DNA from: Lachnospiraceae bacterium
GTDB lineage: Bacteria; Bacillota; Clostridia; Lachnospirales; Lachnospiraceae
Direction of reading: 5' to 3'
DNA: 64,000 bases
Assembly: GCA_910576335.1 (NCBI GenBank)
Contig: CAJTIU010000001.1
Coordinates: forward strand, 310,001-374,000
The notes under the pieces are model-generated. The model was not told the DNA's origin, made no database searches, and saw nothing but the letters and a program-made list of their open reading frames with translations. Positions within the stretch are counted from its first letter, which is position 1; each line of letters opens with the position of its first letter. Positions 25,508 to 33,585 of this stretch are shown here, piece after piece. Position numbers and translations under genes: made by a program.

Positions 25508-26233
25508 TCAATCCTGATACCGCTCCGGGCAGTAAAAAACCAGCAAGCTGATTTCCTGGCTCTCGTCGTTATTGCCGTCCCTCCCACGGCAGGAAATATA
25601 ATAATCCCCGAATGTAAAGGCTGTTACCTTCTCCTCAAAAAGATGTATCTCATTCGTGCTGAAATCAATTACCCCAACTCCCCAAGGGGTGTCAGACCAG
25701 CAGTTTTCCATTATACGGTTCAGGCAGTCAGAACAGAGGTTATCAGCCACTTTTCCCATATCCAGAACCTCGCCGCTGTTGAAGGACAAATCTCCGTGGG
25801 CATACCCCCTGTTTACATCCGGGGTTACGGAAAAGAAAAATCCATCTTTGCCAGTATTGGTAATATACGTGGAAGCTCCGTTGACGGGTTCCTCAATCTG
25901 TACGCCGAAATCATCATAGCGGTTAATTGAGATGGGCGACAAATCAAGGCTGTTCAAATTGATAACGCCAAGGTTTTTCTGGCCCTGGTATAAAGACAGG
26001 GACGCCCCCTCCCTATCCCCGCACAAAAAGCAATCTTCCGGCGGTGTGTCGGAATGATAGCGGGGAGAAGTTTCTTCCGTAGTTTCCGCTACATCCTCTG
26101 TTGAATTTTCCGCTGCCAGAATCTCCCTTGCCTTGCCATCTGTCTGGCATCCAGTCAGCAGAATCGCAAAAAAAACCGCAGCCGTTGGCAAGCACGGCCG
26201 CCAGATTTTTGTAAAAAACCGTTTCCTTTTCAT
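25508..26233 (-). CDS. Secreted lipoprotein of unknown function
   Basis: 241 residues. The N-terminus has basic KRKRFF, a hydrophobic stretch and the lipobox LLTGC (Cys about 29), so it is exported and lipid-anchored. A low-complexity Glu/Thr linker follows, then a globular part with cysteine pairs (CFLCGD, about 69; CSDCLNRIMENC, about 168-179) and a C-terminal YYISCRGRDGNND. The cysteines could form disulphides or bind metal. I do not recognise the family. It stands alone between the hsd block and the plus-strand HTH gene. Confidence 0.7.
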   Translation of the reverse strand: MKRKRFFTKIWRPCLPTAAVFFAILLTGCQTDGKAREILAAENSTEDVAETTEETSPRYHSDTPPEDCFLCGDREGASLSLYQGQKNLGVINLNSLDLSPISINRYDDFGVQIEEPVNGASTYITNTGKDGFFFSVTPDVNRGYAHGDLSFNSGEVLDMGKVADNLCSDCLNRIMENCWSDTPWGVGVIDFSTNEIHLFEEKVTAFTFGDYYISCRGRDGNNDESQEISLLVFYCPERYQD

Positions 26234-26376
26234 AGATTATCCTCCTGTCATGGCAAATCGTTCACATTTTCCATTATATCTAATTTAGCCGGATACTTCA
26301 AATGAAATATATAGTTCATCAAGATATAATCCATATGCGTGTAGGGTACAATTATACAAAAAAAGGACGATGGGGT

Positions 26377-26685
26377 ATGTTTGAGGATTTATTTTACGAC
26401 AGACTGATAAAATTGAGAGCTGAAAAGGGAGTATCCGCAAGGGAAATGAGCCTGGCCATAGGCCAAAGCCCTGGCTATATCAATGGGCTGGAGAACAGGA
26501 ATGGTTTCCCGTCCATGCAGGTATTTTTCTACATTTGCGAATATCTGGGCGTTACGCCATCGGAATTTTTTGACAGCGGCAACAGCCACCCCATAGAATA
26601 CCGCGGGCTTTTGAAAGACATGGATGCCCTGGACGAAGAAAGCCGCCGGAATGTATTGGCGATTGTCAAAGGATTAAGGCGGTAA
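26377..26685 (+). CDS. XRE-family HTH regulator
   Basis: 102 residues from the ATG at 26377. Helix-turn-helix of Cro/CI type: LIKLRAEKGVSAREMSLAIGQSPGYINGLENRNGFPSMQVFFYICEYLGVTPSEFF, followed by a short tail ending NVLAIVKGLRR. An in-frame upstream start at 26302 would add 25 residues unlike the family. It is one of five small HTH proteins in the block 25-28 kb and a likely regulator of the accessory genes. Target unknown. Confidence 0.8.
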   Translation: MFEDLFYDRLIKLRAEKGVSAREMSLAIGQSPGYINGLENRNGFPSMQVFFYICEYLGVTPSEFFDSGNSHPIEYRGLLKDMDALDEESRRNVLAIVKGLRR

Positions 26686-26741
26686 AAGTCCGATAAGGAA
26701 GTGGCAGGGCAGAAGAAGGATTCCCCTTCCTTCTGTTCTTT

Positions 26742-26951
26742 TTATGTTTCACGGATTTCCAGCAGATCCGCGATATCGCAGTCAAGATACCCGCACAATT
26801 TTAGGATCAGGTTCGCGTCAATGCGCTGAAACTCATCCCTGCAATACCGGTTAAAATTCCCTCTTTGCAAATCTAAATCCTTACAGATTTTTGTCTTACT
26901 TATTTTCTTTTCCTGAGATAATTCTACGATTCTAATGTGTAAATATTTCAT
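26742..26951 (-). CDS. Small Cro/CI-type HTH protein
   Basis: 69 residues from the ATG at 26951, with GGAGAGG eight bases upstream. HTH domain: RIVELSQEKKISKTKICKDLDLQRGNFNRYCRDEFQRIDANLILKLCGYLDCDIADLLEI. Same general type as the hsd-linked protein at 24956-25168. It is convergent with 26377-26685 and divergent from 27087-27335, whose promoter region (A/T-rich, 26990-27080) it may control. Confidence 0.75.
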   Translation of the reverse strand: MKYLHIRIVELSQEKKISKTKICKDLDLQRGNFNRYCRDEFQRIDANLILKLCGYLDCDIADLLEIRET

Positions 26952-27086
26952 TTTCTGTACCTCTCCTGTCAAAATTATTATAATCATATATTAGAAAAAT
27001 AAATATTTCCTATTGAAACAGGATATTGACAGATAATATAAAATTATATACTGTATATATAGGCACATTGGTCAGGAGGATATTTC

Positions 27087-27335
27087 ATGCAATCCTATGA
27101 AATAACACACATCATAGATAATGAGGAATGGGAACATAAACTTTCCGAATTGGCGGACAGGTGCAAAAAGCTAAATGGCTGGTCTGAGCAGGATTTATTG
27201 CATCTTGCCGTGACCACAATGCCAATGTACAGGGTGTGGTTGATCCATTTGGAAGATAAGGTAATAGAGATGGAGCAAGAAGAAAAAAACAAGGATTTTT
27301 TCAAAAAACTATTCCGTAAAAAAAGACAGGGGTGA
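27087..27335 (+). CDS. Small acidic/helical protein
   Basis: 82 residues; ATG at 27087 behind AGGAGG. Helical and charged, with WEHKLSELADRCKKLNGWSEQDLLHLAV and a lysine-rich end (FKKLFRKKRQG). No recognised domain. The stop overlaps the GTG start of the next gene by four bases, so both are made together. Confidence 0.6.
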   Translation: MQSYEITHIIDNEEWEHKLSELADRCKKLNGWSEQDLLHLAVTTMPMYRVWLIHLEDKVIEMEQEEKNKDFFKKLFRKKRQG

Positions 27336-27595
27336 GATTGTCAGTAAGAACTTTTTTTGAGTGGTATGGTATCGGGATTTCTATTTTAATCCTGGGCTTT
27401 CTTGTCATAGGGAATATTATCCGGCTCGTGTATTTTATAAAGTGTATCAAGATAAAGAAATGCTCGGACAGGAATTGCCGGGTAAATGAATATTGCCCAA
27501 AATATAAATTCATATGGACAGATGCGGATATAAAGGAAATGCAGGAACTGACAGACCGTTTATTAGGTGATACCCATGAAAATATGGGCATCTGA
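27332..27595 (+). CDS. Small single-pass membrane protein
   Basis: 87 residues from a GTG at 27332 that overlaps the upstream stop (GTGA). One hydrophobic segment near the N-terminus (GIGISILILGFLVIGNIIRLVYFI, about 13-36), then a cysteine-bearing soluble part (CIKIKKCSDRNCRVNEYCPKY, about 37-57). It ends with a helix. Function unknown. The partner is the 82-residue protein just upstream; a small soluble/membrane pair could be an immunity or exclusion module, but nothing proves it. Confidence 0.6.
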   Translation: MRLSVRTFFEWYGIGISILILGFLVIGNIIRLVYFIKCIKIKKCSDRNCRVNEYCPKYKFIWTDADIKEMQELTDRLLGDTHENMGI

Positions 27596-27615
27596 CCGAT
27601 GCCCATATGGTGAAC

Positions 27616-27999
27616 CTACTGTACCTCATTCTCCAGCGCCTTCCTGTAATCCTCAACGGTAGCAACCCCTGGATGGTTTTCCCGCCACCGTTTAATATGC
27701 CGGACTGATTCGTACAGCCTGTCAAGCTGCTCCGGCTTAAGTTTCTGGAGTTCACGAAACATCCGATCCTGCAACAGCACTTCCTCTACGTCATCCTCAT
27801 ACATAATAATATTGGGGGAAATATTAAGCAGGAAAATATATCCCGCGGCTTCTGACATGGAAATATCGTCCATGCCATCTTCCAGCCTGCTGACAGCCTC
27901 AGTGTCTGTCCCGATCCTGTCAGCCAGTTCGTGGCGTGTCCATCCCTTTTCTTCCCTTGCCTGCCGGACAGCGCAGCCAAGCATTTTGTACTTCTCCAT
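27616..27999 (-). CDS. XRE-family HTH regulator
   Basis: 127 residues, ATG at 27999 behind AGGAGG. N-terminal HTH: GCAVRQAREEKGWTRHELADRIGTDTEAVSRLEDGMDDISMSEAAGYIFLL, then a helical tail (DRMFRELQKLKPEQLDRLYESVRHIKRW). It follows the 57-residue gene at 28016 by 16 bases on the same strand, so the two form a small operon. Probable transcription regulator of unknown target. Confidence 0.8.
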   Translation of the reverse strand: MEKYKMLGCAVRQAREEKGWTRHELADRIGTDTEAVSRLEDGMDDISMSEAAGYIFLLNISPNIIMYEDDVEEVLLQDRMFRELQKLKPEQLDRLYESVRHIKRWRENHPGVATVEDYRKALENEVQ

Positions 28000-28015
28000 C
28001 TTTTTACCTCCTTAG

Positions 28016-28189
28016 TCATTCTTTAAATTCAGAAGTGAGTTTTGATGTAAAATCCAATACCTTGTGCCACTCATTCCTGAACCGGAAAAACAGTTCGCCG
28101 CCGATTTCTTTTGTCGGGCAAGTATACCGCCTGCCACCGGAACTGATCTGGACTAATTTTAAAATACGATTCACGCAAAGTACTGTCAT
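28016..28189 (-). CDS. 57-residue protein upstream of an XRE regulator
   Basis: Found by reading the minus strand: ATG at 28189 behind GGAGG, stop at 28016-28018. The sequence has the stretches RILKLVQISSGGRRYTC and GELFFRFRNEWHKVLDF: short, basic and aromatic-rich. No recognised domain. Good ribosome binding site and tight spacing to the XRE gene support it. The pairing of a small protein with an XRE gene downstream is reminiscent of toxin-antitoxin layouts, but there is no further support. Confidence 0.6.
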   Translation of the reverse strand: MTVLCVNRILKLVQISSGGRRYTCPTKEIGGELFFRFRNEWHKVLDFTSKLTSEFKE

Positions 28190-28267
28190 ATTGCTACCTC
28201 CACTTTAACGCCAGTATAAATCTTGCCTTTCGTAAAATATTTCTACCGCATATAATTACTGGCCTTG

Positions 28268-28885
28268 CTATAGTTTCTTCCTGTAGACAAAACACTTTAA
28301 TGGGACTTGCCCTTTGGGCATTTCTAATATAATCTCCTTTTCCTCCATTCTTTCAAATCCCCTATGCTCATAAAATTGATATGTACAGGCATCATCCGTA
28401 TAAAGATAGAGCGTTTTCCCTTTCTCCCTTTCCTCCAAAGCGCAGAGCAACGCTGTCCCGATACCCTTAATTTTACAATTCGGGTCAGCGGCAAGAAATA
28501 GAATCTCGCCATCTGGTGTCTCAGATTTCAAATAATGAGCCAGCTGTTCTTTTGTGGTATCTTCATAAAGGCCGGCACCGCCCTTAAAAAAGGTTTTCTG
28601 TATCGCGTCAATGATTTTAACATAGGCTTTTTGCGGAAAACTTTGGCGTTTCTTTTCTTCCCCTTTTATTTCTGCCAGCAAAACACCGACAAACTCCCCT
28701 CCGGTATATGCCGCCAGAACCTGTGTCGCCCGATTGATTTCAAGATACCAAAAATATCTGCCATATACGTTGAGTATGAATTGGTTATCCAGATACCAGT
28801 CAAAGTGCATACCTTTGATTGCGAATTGGATTGCCTTTTTATAATCTTTTCTGCGTATATCCTTAATCTCTATCTCCAAAAGCAT
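28268..28885 (-). CDS. GNAT-family N-acetyltransferase
   Basis: About 205 residues from the ATG at 28885. The acetyl-CoA binding region is seen as ILFLAADPNCKIKGIGTALLCALEEREKGKTLYLYTDDACTYQFYEHRGFE (about 128-180): the degenerate R/Q-x-x-G-x-G/A loop (KIKGIGTALL) and the C-terminal YEHRGFE typical of GNAT proteins. The N-terminal half (FAIKGMHFDWYLDNQ) is family-specific. Substrate unknown. No strong ribosome binding site is visible, so the exact start is uncertain. Accessory cargo. Confidence 0.8.
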   Translation of the reverse strand: MLLEIEIKDIRRKDYKKAIQFAIKGMHFDWYLDNQFILNVYGRYFWYLEINRATQVLAAYTGGEFVGVLLAEIKGEEKKRQSFPQKAYVKIIDAIQKTFFKGGAGLYEDTTKEQLAHYLKSETPDGEILFLAADPNCKIKGIGTALLCALEEREKGKTLYLYTDDACTYQFYEHRGFERMEEKEIILEMPKGQVPLKCFVYRKKL

Positions 28886-28940
28886 ACCTCGCAAAATTTT
28901 ATATTCTTACTCTCTATACAACTCCCCGACGAACTGGAAT

Positions 28941-29708
28941 TTATAGATTCATTTCGTCAACAATTTTTATGGGTTTTGCGGTCATTTCTACCCATGCTGG
29001 AACGAAGCCACTCTTAATGGCGTTTCTGACTGACCTGATATTGGACCATGCCGTACAATAAAATGGTACTTTGTCCCTGTTTATTATTTCTTTTGTAAGC
29101 GTACTTGTCAGTATGGAGGCAATTCCTTGCCGTCTGTATTCCGGCAGAACATCCACACCAATCTGCCACATATCTTTGCAATCCGCAGAACAGGCGGCTA
29201 ATCCAACCAATGTATTTCTATCGTATGCGCCAACACCAAGTACATCCAAATGCTTACGATCTTTGCAAAGTGCATTACTCCATTCCGGCAAATACAATTC
29301 ACCAAAATCTTCTTGTTCCAATATGCGCGTTTTATAGGCGCAAGAAAGAACTTGTATCCTGCTTATATCCGGCAAATAGTATTCTGCCATAAAACATATT
29401 TTATGTCCTTTCTCTAATAGGCGTTCATTCAGCCAATGCATATTCGGTGTTTCAAAGCAGTGATAAAATTCAAACTTTCCTATATACTCGGACACTATTT
29501 CCAAGGTTTCAGGTATGGAAGCTGCCGCGATATTGTTCCCATAGGAAACAAAGTTGCACGTGATCGGCTTCTTCAAATATTTGCGGGCGTTCTTCCCTAA
29601 TTTTAAGGGAAAAACAACATTTCGATTTGTCTTAAAATCTTCCTCTCGGCACCCCATATCCTCTGCGGACTGCCTTATGGCAATTTCCATCATTTCATGA
29701 TTCGTCAT
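28941..29708 (-). CDS. GNAT-family N-acetyltransferase
   Basis: 255 residues. The C-terminal GNAT fold has WQIGVDVLPEYRRQGIASILTSTLTKEIINRDKVPFYCTAWSNIRSVRNAIKSGF (about 180-240), with the acetyl-CoA loop RRQGIA. The N-terminal 130 residues form a second, unrecognised domain (possibly a degenerate GNAT). The target could be a small molecule or protein. It is 56 bases upstream of the other GNAT gene on the same strand, though the two are not close relatives. Cargo of unknown benefit. Confidence 0.8.
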   Translation of the reverse strand: MTNHEMMEIAIRQSAEDMGCREEDFKTNRNVVFPLKLGKNARKYLKKPITCNFVSYGNNIAAASIPETLEIVSEYIGKFEFYHCFETPNMHWLNERLLEKGHKICFMAEYYLPDISRIQVLSCAYKTRILEQEDFGELYLPEWSNALCKDRKHLDVLGVGAYDRNTLVGLAACSADCKDMWQIGVDVLPEYRRQGIASILTSTLTKEIINRDKVPFYCTAWSNIRSVRNAIKSGFVPAWVEMTAKPIKIVDEMNL

Positions 29709-29749
29709 AAACTTCTCTCCACATTGTATCGGTTCGGCAAATTGGAATT

Positions 29750-30493
29750 TTACTGTTCTTCCTTTATCACCTTACTATTAGTACATTTGCTATTTCTATT
29801 TTCATCCCATAAAGCAATATTATATTTGTGAGTATAAGAAGAATTATATCTTATGCCAGAAATATCTTTTCTCTTTTTTATAATGTCTAAAAAATCCAAT
29901 GGTATTGCATAGCTTTGTACCGTATAATCTGGTGATGATAAATATTTTTTTATAGACATATAAAATACTCTAATGTCAACTGAATAATTACCAGAAAAAA
30001 ATTCTACGGTTTCATTTGAAAACAAATTATCAAGCCCATCAGAAACCATAACTGTAAAATCCATTACTTTTATTTTGTTTTGTATGGGGCATTCAGCAAC
30101 TGAAATATAGTCATTTTCAGTTGCCTTTTGTTCTTTACAGGAAGTTTTTAAATCTTCTGCCAAATAAAGAACTTGTTCTCCAATACGATTTACTCTTCCG
30201 TTTTTATCTATTGCCGATACAGGTGCCACGCCAGAGTGCAGATCATCGTATCCGGTTACCGGTATACCATTTTCTCTAATAATTCCTGTATCTTCCCCGT
30301 CATCTGGATTGATTATTCTTGCTCTGTAGTAGATTTTATTTTCTAATTCGATTATAGGTATATACATCGCCGCTCGCTGGAACAGTTCCTGATTTACTGA
30401 TTTCTTTCTGCCATTTAAACTCTCGAAACTAAACTGTTTAGTATTAAGTAAAGTAAACAGCGCCAGATCCGTTCTAATTTTAAAATCATACAT
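29750..30493 (-). CDS. RES-domain protein (NAD+-degrading toxin-like)
   Basis: 247 residues. The pattern fits the RES domain: YYRARIINPDD (about 55), VNRIGEQVLYLAEDLKTSCKE (about 101-121, the R..G...YLA....T...E region), the strand KIKVMDFTVM, and near the end DISGIRYNSSYTHKYNIALWDE (I-x-Y-x-S...N-x-A-L). RES toxins deplete NAD+ and usually have an Xre-type antitoxin gene beside them. None is adjacent here. The nearest XRE genes are at 26-28 kb, so this may be an orphan, a non-toxic relative, or part of a defence system. Low GC compared with the transfer genes. Confidence 0.7.
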   Translation of the reverse strand: MYDFKIRTDLALFTLLNTKQFSFESLNGRKKSVNQELFQRAAMYIPIIELENKIYYRARIINPDDGEDTGIIRENGIPVTGYDDLHSGVAPVSAIDKNGRVNRIGEQVLYLAEDLKTSCKEQKATENDYISVAECPIQNKIKVMDFTVMVSDGLDNLFSNETVEFFSGNYSVDIRVFYMSIKKYLSSPDYTVQSYAIPLDFLDIIKKRKDISGIRYNSSYTHKYNIALWDENRNSKCTNSKVIKEEQ

Positions 30494-30629
30494 TTTTATT
30501 GCTCCATTTCATATCAAAATATTAGAGTGTAAGATTCCAAACCCAATGGATATACAAATCCCAAAAAGGAGTTATTCTTTAACTCCACCATTATACTACA
30601 ACACCCGCCACCAGGGAACAGCTTTTAAG

Positions 30630-30677
30630 CAAAAAAGAACGGGTACAGCCGCCATCCCGACAAGCCGTACCCGTTCT
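30630..30677 (-). terminator. Rho-independent terminator of the mobilisation operon
   Basis: On the minus strand an 11-bp perfect stem, AGAACGGGTAC / GTACCCGTTCT (30667-30677 and 30636-30646), is followed by a T-run (complement of 30630-30635), 30 bases after the relaxase stop. Confidence 0.88.
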
Positions 30678-30706
30678 ATCGTCTTTTCTATCTGCTGCAT
30701 AGCACA

Positions 30707-32119
30707 TCAACGCTCTGTATCCTGCTTTTTCTGCTGTACATTTTCCATTGGCTCAAGCCCAAGGATCCGGTCAACATTCTGCTTTGCGGTCTGGTAAGCA
30801 ATCATGTCCTTCCGTGCCGCCTTATATTCCTCATACCGTTCCTTCTTCTCCGCCAGTAACGCGGCATATTCACTGGAAAGCTGTGCCACTTTTGGGATCG
30901 CCTTGCCGCCCAGGGCATCAAAAGCAGCCTTGGCCGCTTCATGCTTCCGGATCTCATCCGCGTGTTCTGCCCGGTAACTCTTTTTATTCCGGGACTTCCG
31001 GTACTCCTTATAGGCTTCCCTTGTTTTGGAGTAATTGATAATATGGGTTTTCAGCTGCGCCACCTCTGCCATGCGGCCCTCAAGCTGCTTGATCTTCGCA
31101 GAGAGAGAATCAAATGCCTCCCCGGCAGCGCCAGCCCGTGCCTCCAGCTCACTGTAGTCGGTAACGCCGCTCTCCACAAGGAAATTCAGCGTCTTTGCCG
31201 CCTCCTTCAGGTTGAAAACCTTTGCCCAATGCTCATAGCCCTTCCCTTTCCCGGCCTGCATCTTTGCCTGAATATCCACAAGGAGGTTGACATTCCTGCC
31301 AGGATTCCGCCGTTTGGAAGCTGCTGTTTTCTGTTCCTGGCGTGTGCCGGTGATACGTTCCCGGAGGGCTTCCTTAGTATAATCATCCCCCAGGCGGGCA
31401 GAGCGGGTAAACCGGCTTTGTCCAGGCGCTAAAAATTCCAGAGATTTCCCTCTGTGCTTAATTTCATACCCTTCCTCCCTCATACGGGCCAGAAATTCCT
31501 CAAAGTCCTTGCAGGAGGGCAGCATCTGGTCAATGGTCAGCCTCAGCTGTTCTTTATAGCTGCGCCCACGTTTGGCCGCCGCCTTTTCTTGATACCGCTG
31601 TCCCCTTGCCTTCGGCTTTTCAATCACGGAATACCCATTCTCCCGGCATATCTGGTCATTAAGCCGACGTAAAGCCAAAGCGGAGTTTTTGAAATTATTA
31701 AATTTCCCATCACTCTCTAGGTTTGTGCTGTTAAACTCCACATGGTTATGGATATGGGCCTTATCCGTATGGGTGGAAACGATGAATTGGTGTTTTCCTT
31801 TAGTGAATTTCATTGCCAGTTCATAGCCTAAACGGTTGGCTTCCTCCGGTGTAATCTCCCCCGGCTTAAACGACTGGATAATGCGGTAGGCAATAATGTC
31901 CCTGTCCTTGGGCTGTTTCCTCCCGGTTATGGATTCATAGAGCAGCTTGGACATTTCAAATTCTTCCGCGGCGGTTTCCGGGCTGCACATATAGGAAGAT
32001 ACCAGTTCCCCGCCTTTTGTCTTTTCCTCCTTCTGGTCATAGTCCAGCCTATCATGGAGCGTCTGGCTGCGGGATTTACTGCCCATGGCTTTTCGTGGGA
32101 GCAGATCAGAAATCGCCAT
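30707..32119 (-). CDS. Relaxase (MobA/VirD2-like, MOBP type)
   Basis: 470 residues. N-terminal relaxase domain: histidine triad HTDKAHIHNHVEFNS (about 140-155), upstream FTKGKHQFIVS, and helix ALRRLNDQICRENGYSVI. The catalytic tyrosine is probably in the first 45 residues (LDYDQ or SSYMC). The C-terminal half is helical and lysine-rich and probably contacts the accessory protein or VirD4. The enzyme nicks oriT and pilots the single strand out. Ribosome binding site AAGGGGG six bases before ATG. It is last in the right-to-left mobilisation order MobC, TOPRIM protein, relaxase. Confidence 0.9.
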   Translation of the reverse strand: MAISDLLPRKAMGSKSRSQTLHDRLDYDQKEEKTKGGELVSSYMCSPETAAEEFEMSKLLYESITGRKQPKDRDIIAYRIIQSFKPGEITPEEANRLGYELAMKFTKGKHQFIVSTHTDKAHIHNHVEFNSTNLESDGKFNNFKNSALALRRLNDQICRENGYSVIEKPKARGQRYQEKAAAKRGRSYKEQLRLTIDQMLPSCKDFEEFLARMREEGYEIKHRGKSLEFLAPGQSRFTRSARLGDDYTKEALRERITGTRQEQKTAASKRRNPGRNVNLLVDIQAKMQAGKGKGYEHWAKVFNLKEAAKTLNFLVESGVTDYSELEARAGAAGEAFDSLSAKIKQLEGRMAEVAQLKTHIINYSKTREAYKEYRKSRNKKSYRAEHADEIRKHEAAKAAFDALGGKAIPKVAQLSSEYAALLAEKKERYEEYKAARKDMIAYQTAKQNVDRILGLEPMENVQQKKQDTER

Positions 32120-32150
32120 ATGGATCCCCCCTTCCTGGTTTTGCGTATCC

Positions 32151-33137
32151 CTACATTTCTATCCCTTTATGCCGCTGTCCCTGTTTTTTCGCCTGTTGCC
32201 TGGAACCCGCGCGGATGGCTTCCTGCCCCTGCAATAGTTCATTATAGTCTTTTCCACAGGAAACAGGGGGCGGGTTATCCACAATCTTCTGGATGCGCCC
32301 CCACAGCACAGGATCCTGCCGGATTGCCTCCCGGATCTTTCCCATCCCCACAAGCCCGGCCTTATCATTATCCAGGCAGAGGCTTATACAGGTAACAGCC
32401 GGGTGGTCATGGAGAAAACGGATAAGGGCGCGTGGGGCAGTGCCGCCCAGGGCAAGGTAATGGTTCCTCTGCCAATCTTCCCCCTGCCTTTTCAAGATCG
32501 TGGCGATGGAAAGCGCGTCAACAGGGCTTTCCGCCACGGCAAGGAAGGGGCTGCCCCTGTCAGCTGCCGGCAGATAAAAGCCGTACTGCTTATCACTCCC
32601 ATCCACGTCTTTCTTAAACTGACCGTATGTGCCGCGCAGGAAAGCATAGCGCGCTTTCCCAGCCGGGTCACTCCCCACGAAAACACAGTTATGGTACTTG
32701 CGGCTTTCATAAAGGCTTCCATTCCCGATACACTGGCTGATTATGTCCGCGTCAATCCCACGGCCTTGCAGATAAGATACCATCGCCCTCCCGCACCGGT
32801 TCTTTTCCGGGAGTGAAAATAGCTTCTGTATATTCTCTTCCTGTCGCCGTTTGAATGCCCCGACAACAATCGCCCCAGGTTCCCCGCAGAGTGTTTCCAC
32901 GGCAGCGACAAACCCCATTCCCTTCACTTTGATCAGGTAGTCCAGCGCTGTCCTCCCACCGATACCCCGGCTGTGCCAGTGCCATTTCCCATTGGATATT
33001 TTCAGGCTGTCATGGGTTACGGTACGGTATTCAGCGCCGCCGCACCTTTTTACCTCGTGCGGCTCATAAGTCTGTAAATAAGAGAGAAGGTCCCATTCTT
33101 TCGCCCTCTCAATCTGCTCCTTTGTCACCCCTGGCAT
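32151..33137 (-). CDS. DUF3991/TOPRIM-domain protein
   Basis: 328 residues from the ATG at 33137 (GGAGG seven bases upstream; the longer frame to 33257 crosses a terminator). The N-terminal DUF3991 part has LLSYLQTYEPHEVKRCGGAEYRTVTHDSLKI and WHWHSRGIGGRTALDYL. The TOPRIM core has FLAVAESPVDALSIATI (E, about 195-210) and CISLCLDNDKAGLVG (D-x-D, about 250). It resembles the primase-like proteins coded beside relaxases in Firmicute ICEs, probably priming or processing of transferred DNA. No primase zinc finger of the classic type is seen. Confidence 0.85.
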   Translation of the reverse strand: MPGVTKEQIERAKEWDLLSYLQTYEPHEVKRCGGAEYRTVTHDSLKISNGKWHWHSRGIGGRTALDYLIKVKGMGFVAAVETLCGEPGAIVVGAFKRRQEENIQKLFSLPEKNRCGRAMVSYLQGRGIDADIISQCIGNGSLYESRKYHNCVFVGSDPAGKARYAFLRGTYGQFKKDVDGSDKQYGFYLPAADRGSPFLAVAESPVDALSIATILKRQGEDWQRNHYLALGGTAPRALIRFLHDHPAVTCISLCLDNDKAGLVGMGKIREAIRQDPVLWGRIQKIVDNPPPVSCGKDYNELLQGQEAIRAGSRQQAKKQGQRHKGIEM

Positions 33138-33197
33138 GATTCCACCTCCAATCTGAATAATCGGGCAGGGGAGGATTTTCCCCCTGCCCGTGTGCAT

Positions 33198-33235
33198 AAA
33201 AAAAGAGCGCAGAAAAGGTTTTGCCCTTCCTGCGC
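33198..33235 (-). terminator. Hairpin terminator between mobC and the TOPRIM gene
   Basis: Minus strand GCGCAG ... CTGCGC with an inner AAGG/CCTT, followed by TCTTTTTTT. A second GC-rich stem, CGGGCAGGGG ... CCCCTGCCCG (33162-33190), follows. Lying inside the operon, it is likely to lower expression of the TOPRIM protein and relaxase. Confidence 0.75.
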
Positions 33236-33243
33236 CCGTCTGC

Positions 33244-33585
33244 TCACAGGCTGGCAAACTTCCGGAGTAGTTCCAAAAGTCCGGCCTGCGCCTCCGCGTA
33301 CCCCTTTTTCAGGTCGTCCACGTCCTCCGCGTAGAGATTCCGTGTTTCGTTGCAGCGGCGGGCGATCTGGTTTACATTCACGGATATGGAACGGAGGAGC
33401 TTGCACAGTTCCTTTACGCTTTCCATATCCAGGCGGACAATATAGCCGTCCACCGCCATCTTCCGTAAATAGGCGCGTTTGTTCCCTGTTCCGGCCTGCT
33501 CCATCTTTTTTTCGATCAGCCCCATTTCCTCCGGGGATACTTTAAAGAAAAGCCCTACCGTGCGCCCCTCATTTTTCCGCATCAT
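33244..33585 (-). CDS. MobC-like relaxosome accessory protein
   Basis: 113 residues. N-terminal ribbon-helix-helix-like segment (TVGLFFKVSPEEMGLIEKKMEQAGTGNKRAYLRKMAVDGYIV), then the MobC signature LLRSISVNVNQIARRCNETRNLY and a C-terminal helix. It binds oriT with the relaxase and helps melt it. The start overlaps the stop of the giant helicase gene (four bases), so it is coupled to it, and it precedes the TOPRIM and relaxase genes. Confidence 0.88.
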   Translation of the reverse strand: MMRKNEGRTVGLFFKVSPEEMGLIEKKMEQAGTGNKRAYLRKMAVDGYIVRLDMESVKELCKLLRSISVNVNQIARRCNETRNLYAEDVDDLKKGYAEAQAGLLELLRKFASL

